Source of the DNA: Cenococcum geophilum 1.58
Taxonomy: Eukaryota > Ascomycota > Dothideomycetes > Gloniales > Gloniaceae
Direction of reading: 5' to 3'
Length of the DNA stretch: 64,000 nt
NCBI GenBank assembly: GCA_001692895.1
Contig: KV748186.1
Coordinates: forward strand, 797,785-861,784
A program made the translations under genes and the position numbers. Positions 57,556-64,000 of the stretch are shown one piece after another; the stretch's first letter is position 1; each line of letters opens with the position of its first letter. The notes under the pieces were generated by a model that saw nothing but the letters and a program-made list of their open reading frames with translations, made no database searches and was not told the DNA's origin.

Positions 57556-58309
57556 CTATAGCTGTATTTGGGCTGTTTTTTGGCTTCAACTTAATGACCT
57601 ACTATTTGGTTTTTAGACCCCTGTCAAATCCCTGCAGTCACGTGTAGCGAGACTTTATTAAGCTTGCCCTTTGTACTTCAAGTCAGTAACGTTAATTAGT
57701 GTCCCTCTTTTGCAAGTGGACACTGTTGCCGCTACCTGTTTTCCTTGATTTCACCTAGCGCGCATGCGTTGGTGATTTCCTTTGCTGCGTGCAGAGCTGC
57801 CTGTGCGGGCGGTCCTGTTGTGATGCAATGTTTGTGGTGCAATTACTTACTCCGCTTTTTGTTGCAACCCCCATGGCATGGTTTACGCCTGTCTGCTATG
57901 GCGCCGCCGGCGGACTTTACCACCCTGCTAATCAAGCAATATGTTATTGTCTTTGTAACTCCCTTCTGCCATACGTCTAAAAATATCAACTACTGTTGGA
58001 AGTTTGTATGGCTAACGTATAGTAGACGAAAAGGACTTTTCGGAAGGACGGCCAGAACATCCACCAACTAAAGACGAGAAATTATTTCTATACTTAACGT
58101 TGCTGCTACACACCCCTTTCTGGTAAGGAGCTGCTACAGCATATTGGAGGGAAAGGAAGACAACGATGGCGGGCACAACAACTGCGGGAACGGCCACCGC
58201 GAGGCATTACAAGCGCGGCAGAGGGACGCCAAAGGCTGGTCTCTATCTCCATTTACGCATCCGTACAACCCTTGTGTTGGAAGTGCGACGAAGACCAAGT
58301 CTCTAATAC
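57556..58309. other. Repeat-flanked DNA without a recognised gene
   Basis: Open frames at 57745-58071 (plus) and 58012-58197 (minus) have no recognisable domain. The region is bounded by a MITE and transposase fragments. Confidence 0.4.
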
Positions 58310-58735
58310 ATCCGCGCTACTGGGGCTCTCCATGATTCTGCACAATCTCATCCTCCTCAGGCTGCGCTTCGCTAATCCGCGCAACTTTGGCCTTTGGCTC
58401 TATCGCGTCTGCCTCTACGGGAGTCTTACGCTTCCAACTACGTCTTCCTTTTCCCTTCACTTTGGCTTATTCTTTCGCAGCACGCGCCGCTCGAACCGCC
58501 TCAAGGTCCTCGTAGCTCATCACCTTCCCCTCCCCCTTCGCCAGTATCTCTGGCTTGGCCGATCGTCGAACTTTGGCTTCGTTATTAATTCTGATTAAGA
58601 ATCGAATGTGGTCCTGCTGGAGGGCACCCTTGGCAAAGCATGTTTGGGCTGCATTAACGAACTTCTGTACGTGCCTCTGTAGGCTCTGTTTGCTCGCCTC
58701 ATCAAGCGCATAAGCATCCCGTTTAATGATCAGAT
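58310..58735 (-). pseudogene. Pogo-type transposase C-terminal fragment
   Basis: The minus strand reads LQNLIIKRDAYALDEASKQS, then QRHVQKFVNAAQTCFAKGAL and DHIRFLIRINNEAKVRR, then MSYEDLEAVRAARAAKE-stop and AKVARISEAQPEE. This is the tail found after the DDE domain of fungal pogo/Tc1-type transposases (recognised from memory). It has an internal stop and lacks the catalytic domain. Confidence 0.6.
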
Positions 58736-58935
58736 TCTGCAGTGATACAAGAGGGAAGGCGAAGGTAATGAGCTATAAGGACCTTGAGGAAGCACGAGCA
58801 AAGCGTGCTGCGAAAGAGAAAGCAACTGCAGGCAAGGCAAAACGTGGTCGTAAGGGCAAGATTACTAAGCAAGAGGCGGGTATACTAGAGCCAGAGACTA
58901 AAGTAACACGGATAAGCGAAGTGCTAAAGCCATAG
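58726..58935 (+). pseudogene. Second pogo-type transposase tail fragment, inverted relative to the first
   Basis: The plus strand reads GKAKVMSYKDLEEARAKRAA, then GKAKRGRKGKI and KVTRISEVLKP, the same tail as the minus-strand fragment that begins at the same place. The two fragments are arranged head to head around 58730. Confidence 0.6.
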
Positions 58936-60039
58936 AAGGTGCCAATAGCGCGAATATATTAGGATGGTGCTAAAGCACAAGTATCATGCTTAAGGCATCG
59001 TGTTCTGCTAATAGGAGTTACATAGGTTATATACGGATAAATAAAGCATATGCAAATTCCGACACACAAGTTTGGCCGTTAGCAATTACTTTAATAACTG
59101 TTTGGGAGTCAGGCAGATACAGGCGAAGGCTTTATACAGCTGTAAGTATATTACGCGGCTGTAATTACGTGGGCCGTACAGGGCTGTTTGGCGCTAGCCG
59201 AGGTACCGATCAGCGTAGCGATCTTACATAAATTTAGACGCAGCAAGCAGATATAAGGCTAACCATAACTTACTGCGCTCTTATAGGGCTCTTAAGGTTA
59301 GATACTGCCCTTCTATAAGTGTTGTAAGTGGTAAGAGCTTATAAGTAGTGCTGGAGCAGAGCTATTTTGTTATGCACGAAGGGAAGGTTCTTTATAACTT
59401 ACGCGTAAAGGCGACGATGCTAAGGTAATTTTAAGGTAGAAAGGGTCTTAGATATTTATAAATAGCAATAGTATATAAATTATATAGAACTATGGCGAAC
59501 CTTATCATGTGCGGAGTTATCGAGTTGCTTAAGGTCAAGGTACCCCTCAAATGTCTCGGCACGGAGGGTGTCTCGCTACACAGGGACCGACGTTACTTAA
59601 ATATTAGAAGGCAAAGAGCTGCATCACGGCTCCAGTAACATGCCACTGTTAGGCTAGCTATACACTCACTAATACTTTCACTGATATTCCTGTAAATGAG
59701 GTTACATTCTATGATTTTTTTTTTGTAGTTCGCTGTAAATACAGTACATTTACATAGGAACAAGCTGCAGGAAATCTGATCAGGCAGTCAAGCTACCATT
59801 ATCCCGATTCCTTAATATGCCTATCCTCACTTTTCAAGTCTATCCTATTCTCCCACCCCAAGAAAGAAAAAATTGCTACGCCGCCGCTATGCAGGGTAAT
59901 TAAGATACGAGCTCGTAGGCATGAGCAACCGTATATACGAAGAGTATGTAATGCAAGTACAAAGTAGGGCAAACCTAGGGCCTAGTAGATATGAAGTGGA
60001 AGCCGAGCTATGCCAGGATAGCTAGGCGGAGCGCAATGC
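58936..60039. other. Intergenic, repeat-like, no gene recognised
   Basis: About 1.1 kb, AT-rich in its first half and probably the decayed 3' flank of the pogo fragment. It also includes the 3' flank of the subtilisin gene. Confidence 0.4.
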
Positions 60040-61530
60040 TCAGTATCTCAATACAGTTTCCCCCCTCTTAACGGCGAACTTCAGCCTCTCGGTATTGCCT
60101 TTCTTGTCAACCAGATCAGAGATCCAGGAGGCGAGGCTGTTCAAGTTCACGCCACGCTTCTCCTTCTGCACCACCTCCTCTGTGATGTTGCCACCGGCAT
60201 TCACCCAGCGGCGTGTAATACTAGGCACACCAGCTGTGACGCCATTATTGAGAAGAAATTTCTGGTCACCGGAATTGACGCTTCCAGTGACAATACTCTT
60301 GAGTGCGGAGGATAGAAGCGCAGACTTCAGTTTCGCTGGGTCCGCTGCGAGGCTGGCATCTTGAGCCATGAGGTAGGCCATAACGCCAGTGACGTGGGGG
60401 GTGGCCATGCTGGTGCCAGAGAGGCACTGGATCGTGGTGTCCGAATCCTTCCAGGAAGAGAGAATGTTCTCACCCGGTGCATAGATATCGACGCACTTGC
60501 CAGTGTTAGAGAAGGAGGAGACTGCGTTGCTAATTCCAATGCTGCCGACTGAAACGGCATCGCTATTCCCGCCACCGTTGTCCGATGGACTGAAGCTGCA
60601 AGCATCCTTGCCGGAATTTCCAGCAGCGACGCTCACGTGGATACCTGCACTAAGAGCGGCTTTGATGGCGGCATCGATAGCTGAGGAGGTGCCCGCGAGA
60701 CCCCAAGACATGCTCATGATGCTGCCGACGAAACCAGGTTGCGATTTGCGCGTTTCGTGGTTTTGGACGACCCAGTTCATGCCTGCAATTGTGTCGGAAG
60801 AAGCGCCAGAACCATCAGATCCGAGCACTTTCACGGCCCAGATGTTTGCTCCGGATGCGACGCCAAAGACAGCACCGGCTGCTGTGCCAGCAACATGCGT
60901 GCCGTGACCATCGCCGTCAGAAGTGTCGATTTGGAAAGAGAAGCCTTGCTTAGCACGACCTCCGAATACAGCGTGTGTGGTGCGGACACCAGTATCCACA
61001 ACGTAGATGTCGACGCCTTGACCCAGCTTCGCGTCGTTGAACGAGTAAGCAAAGTCTAGAGATCTGTCGTCGCCAGAGACCGTGCTCGAGCTTGAAACGC
61101 GCTGGAGACCCCAAGGAGAACCAGAGCGAGTAGTTGCAAACGAAGCGATGGAAACAGACTTCTCCACGTGGGTTACATCAGTCATGTTGTTAAGGGCGTC
61201 AATGCAGTGAGACTTCATGTTCGCGACGAAGCCACGGAAGACTGAGTTGTTGAAAGTGTACTTGACATCAGAGTGATCGGACGTGAGCTCAATGCGAGAA
61301 AGTACCTCGGCGACGTGTGGCGGCGTAGGAGAGGAATTGTTGAAGATGACAACATATTCCTCACCGCCGGTTTGGTGCGAAGAGGGAGCGCTAGACGTAG
61401 CTGAGGCTACCTCAGAAGTCATGCCGGTAGAGTTAGAAATAAAACCATGACCATGTTGAGGTGTAGGCGCGGCGAGAATGGAGCTTGTCCAAACTGCCAA
61501 AAGAGTGGCTGAGGCAAAAGAAACCCTCAT
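60040..61530 (-). CDS. Secreted subtilisin-like serine protease (S8, proteinase K type)
   Basis: 496 aa in one exon. The start was taken at MRVSFASATLLAVWTSSILA, a clear signal peptide ending near AAP; an upstream in-frame ATG at 61581 gives a poor signal. An I9 propeptide follows (EEYVVIFNNSS ... VFRGFVANM ... VTHVEKS). The catalytic triad is seen as VDTGVRTTH (Asp), GHGTHVAGTAAG (His) and GTSMATPHVTG (Ser), with oxyanion Asn in VAAGNSGKDACS. After the protease fold there is a C-terminal extension of about 65 residues (from VPSITRRWVN; includes EEVVQKEKRG, ending KRGETVLRY) that most proteinase K-type enzymes lack. It has possible basic cleavage sites and may be removed. It is an extracellular or vacuolar protein-degrading enzyme. 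Confidence 0.9.
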   Translation of the reverse strand: MRVSFASATLLAVWTSSILAAPTPQHGHGFISNSTGMTSEVASATSSAPSSHQTGGEEYVVIFNNSSPTPPHVAEVLSRIELTSDHSDVKYTFNNSVFRGFVANMKSHCIDALNNMTDVTHVEKSVSIASFATTRSGSPWGLQRVSSSSTVSGDDRSLDFAYSFNDAKLGQGVDIYVVDTGVRTTHAVFGGRAKQGFSFQIDTSDGDGHGTHVAGTAAGAVFGVASGANIWAVKVLGSDGSGASSDTIAGMNWVVQNHETRKSQPGFVGSIMSMSWGLAGTSSAIDAAIKAALSAGIHVSVAAGNSGKDACSFSPSDNGGGNSDAVSVGSIGISNAVSSFSNTGKCVDIYAPGENILSSWKDSDTTIQCLSGTSMATPHVTGVMAYLMAQDASLAADPAKLKSALLSSALKSIVTGSVNSGDQKFLLNNGVTAGVPSITRRWVNAGGNITEEVVQKEKRGVNLNSLASWISDLVDKKGNTERLKFAVKRGETVLRY

Positions 61531-63340
61531 CTTGAATGAAAGTCGGGTATCTAATAAACTCCACAGGAGTAGGTTGATCAAATGAAGAACAATGAATGCG
61601 TAGCTGTCTTGCTAGGACAGTGAACGAGAAATGAGTGCGCTATTCAGTGAATGTCAGCCGAATTGATCTATGCGAGTGTTGGTCTGTTGACAAAGTTCGA
61701 TAGACAAGCAGAAGGCAGAAACAAACCCGGACCTTTAGAACTATTGAATGAAAGTGAGTTGGCTCATTGCGAACGAGAAGGCTGTAAAGGACAGAGAGTC
61801 TTGACAGACAACGCTTGTGTTGGAGTGGCATAGCGAAGAGAAAGAAGGTTATGCACTTACGTCAACGCGCAATCAGTGAAGGTGAAGGGAGATTGCTTCA
61901 GAGTGACGTCGAGGTTCTCAGGATCGTCGGACGTGCCAGCACGCAGGGCAAAGGGGAAAAAATATGAAGCGGAAGGTGAAGAGAAGAGAGAATGAAAGAA
62001 TTGGAGTGTTCAAAAGAACGGAAGACAGCACTAGGGCAATGTCTCTAAATGAAGGTCTCAAGAAAAAGAAAGGACTTGTGGGAGTCAACAGAAGTAGCAG
62101 CACCAGCAGCACTGAATGACAACTTCCAGCACGGGAGGAAGCTGCTGATGTACCCAACGATGCTGTAAACACCAAGCTCTCATCGCATCTATCCGCGACT
62201 GAAACAGGCTGGCGCCACAATGCATTCGACGGCAGGCCTTTCCCAAAATCTTTTCCTGTCCGAGCGCCAAGCGTCGTGGCCTGTATCAGGTCGCAGCCGC
62301 CGCAGCGAAGCGCATTTGGCTCAGGGGGAACGTCGAGTCATCATAGGCTTACTTCTTAATTTGAGCCTGCTGCTAGGACGATTGGTACTCGAGGCTTCTG
62401 TTTCGGGTCCGTGGTGCTAACCAAAAGGCTCGATCTGACAGGTACAGCGTTTCGTCACCCACTGCTCCAACTGGTCAGCTTCAAAAACAATTGGTCTGCG
62501 CATCTGAAACGCCCACTCGAATCAAAACTTCCCCGCCCAGTGGACCAGGAACGCGACATCTTTTTTGGCACCTGCATCATCTGTGCCTCTCGTGCAGTGA
62601 GATTCGTGCATGGCTAAGGGGGAGGCTGCGCGCAGATTTTTCATGCAGAAGACTCTTGTTGTTCTCCACTGTCAGCGTACGCGGCGGGCGGCGTTCCCAT
62701 TTTTCCACGGCTCTCGCCCAAACATCCCCAATCACGTGCGACTAAAAATACTCCTCAGGAGGAAATTAGGACGGACGGCGTAGACGTCGCATCACCAAAT
62801 ACCAGGCTAGATTGTTTTTATGGAAGTTTTAAAAACCTTTGTCTAGATGTTTTCACCTCTAACGGGCGTGTGAGGGACGAATCTAGGTGCTAGGATGGAA
62901 TAGCTTTGCCCTCGTCCAATTTTTTCCAGACTGCTCAACAAACGCATCTTGCCACTTCGGCAAGGCTTACATTAGGTCTTACTATATGACCACACTCGGT
63001 TCACTTAGTCTGATGAGTGGCGCGTTGGACACCGCTTCTCGCTTCGACAGCAAAGAGAACCTACGCCAACCGGGCGGAAGTGATCGTGCAGTCAACTTAA
63101 GGGACCATGCGCTTCCTCACCAAAAGGGCACCTCGTAGAAGACGTAATGTACAATCTCAATCTCATTCGCACTATGGTAAGAGTACAAAAGGTAACGAAC
63201 GATCCAACTCCTATCCATCCAGCCTCCGCGGCCCGCCCCGAAGAATGAATATACAATTTCCAAGCTAAAATATATTGTCGATGGAAAAGTCCCCAACTCA
63301 AACCCATGCCCGCTTCCATGATGTACTTCTATTATTAAAC
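61531..63340. other. Intergenic upstream of the subtilisin gene
   Basis: About 1.8 kb holding the protease promoter and the 3' flank of the Vps10-type gene. No gene or repeat is recognised. Confidence 0.5.
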
Positions 63341-63970
63341 CTAGACTTCTTCATCGCTATCTTCACCCAATAGCTCGCCTTCATCCGGGTCCACAACCGC
63401 GTAATCCCCTCTGCCTCGTGCGAAAGAACTTCTCGATGTGTACGTCCTCCCGCCATAGCCCCCGCCGATTCGGCTGGAGATGCTCCGCCAGAGCGAGCCA
63501 ACCAGCAAAGGAATAGCCGCCACCACAGCCACGAGTCCAGAAATGACTGCAACTGGCCAACTAATCCATGGACTGTCGCTGTTGAGTCGTGGTGCATCAC
63601 CCAATCTGATCCGGCCAAATTTGCCGTCCCAGTTGCGCCAGACGTAGTACCCGATACCCACAGCTGCGGCGATTGGGATGACGATGGCCATGAAGAGACC
63701 AAAGCCTGAGATACCGTGCTTCTCCTCATACTCCTTCTCGTGACCTGGACACGGGTGGCTTTGGCTGGTGTGCTCCATCTCTTGGCCGCCTACGCAGGTA
63801 GAAATGGGAATCTTGCGATAGCCCGTAATATCCCAATATTCTTTCAGATTGGGATCATCTTTACACACCTGCATAGGATCAGGTAGTTCGAGGCCCTCGA
63901 TACGTTTGCAGGAGCCGTCGATCTGTCGCTCGAAATTGTAATCGCTAGATATCTGTGAGTACCAAAGCAT
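63341..63970 (-). CDS. VPS10: Vps10-type vacuolar sorting receptor, C-terminal part (partial)
   Basis: The last exon ends at 63341 and the gene continues beyond the right edge of the window. An acceptor-like GCATGTAG precedes 63970, so the visible ATG is probably not the start. Family marks are DYNFERQIDGSCKRIEG, VCKDDPNLKEYW...TGYRKIPISTC and the Cys-rich end of the luminal domain (10CC), then a membrane helix (GFGLFMAIVIPIAAAVGIGY). A second hydrophobic stretch (WPVAVISGLVAVVAAIPLLV) and an acidic cytosolic tail (DPDEGELLGEDSDEE) follow. Vps10 carries hydrolases such as carboxypeptidase Y from the late Golgi to the endosome. Confidence 0.85.
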   Translation of the reverse strand: MLWYSQISSDYNFERQIDGSCKRIEGLELPDPMQVCKDDPNLKEYWDITGYRKIPISTCVGGQEMEHTSQSHPCPGHEKEYEEKHGISGFGLFMAIVIPIAAAVGIGYYVWRNWDGKFGRIRLGDAPRLNSDSPWISWPVAVISGLVAVVAAIPLLVGSLWRSISSRIGGGYGGRTYTSRSSFARGRGDYAVVDPDEGELLGEDSDEEV

Positions 63971-64000
63971 CTACATGCGTTCCGCCAGGAGAAACACTCA

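Overview
The window looks like nuclear DNA of a filamentous ascomycete (Pezizomycotina). Genes are split by short GT-AG introns (about 48-120 bp). Fungal-type C2H2 factors and housekeeping genes of the secretory pathway are present. Several transposable elements are AT-rich and full of stop codons, with C-to-T changes of the kind made by repeat-induced point mutation (RIP). I cannot name the genus.

Layout. 1-481: 5' end of a Copia retrotransposon (Gag start plus LTR). 1.6-2.6 kb: a frameshifted glutamine-rich gene with three copies of a C-terminal motif. 3.1-4.25 kb: a PEBP gene broken by a small TA-flanked MITE, with a second copy of the same MITE family just upstream. 5.1-6.75 kb: a helical-domain plus pseudokinase gene. 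7.8-17.0 kb: a kinase + pseudokinase gene cut in two by a 5.3 kb decayed Copia element (10088-15429) that left a 5-bp target duplication, and also carrying two in-frame stops. 17.7-27.7 kb: three C2H2 zinc-finger genes, all on the minus strand. 31-35 kb: an unknown conserved-looking gene, then a divergent pair, SPC2 and EMC3. 36.9-38.5 kb: a fourth C2H2 gene of the same build. 42.9-45.3 kb: an Arg/Ser-rich protein with a Cys-pair motif. 45.9-48.5 kb: STT3. 48.7-50.3 kb: an intact Tc1/mariner-like transposase in the STT3 upstream region. 50.7-53.7 kb: a deaminase-like + MYND gene with one stop codon just before the catalytic core. 53.7-58.9 kb: a repeat block (a MITE with perfect 44-bp inverted repeats, a decayed hAT element with an 8-bp target duplication, a 382-bp MITE, inverted pogo-type transposase tails, and a cluster of N bases). 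60.0-61.5 kb: a secreted subtilisin. 63.3 kb to the end: the last part of a Vps10-type sorting receptor.

How the genes fit together. SPC2, EMC3, STT3 and VPS10 all act in making or sorting secretory and membrane proteins, and the subtilisin is a likely client. The left arm (Q-rich protein, helical pseudokinase, tandem kinase) and the deaminase/MYND gene look like fast-changing accessory genes. Nearly all of them carry disabling lesions next to mobile DNA, while the housekeeping genes between them are intact. The four C2H2 genes share one zinc-finger module and probably arose by duplication.
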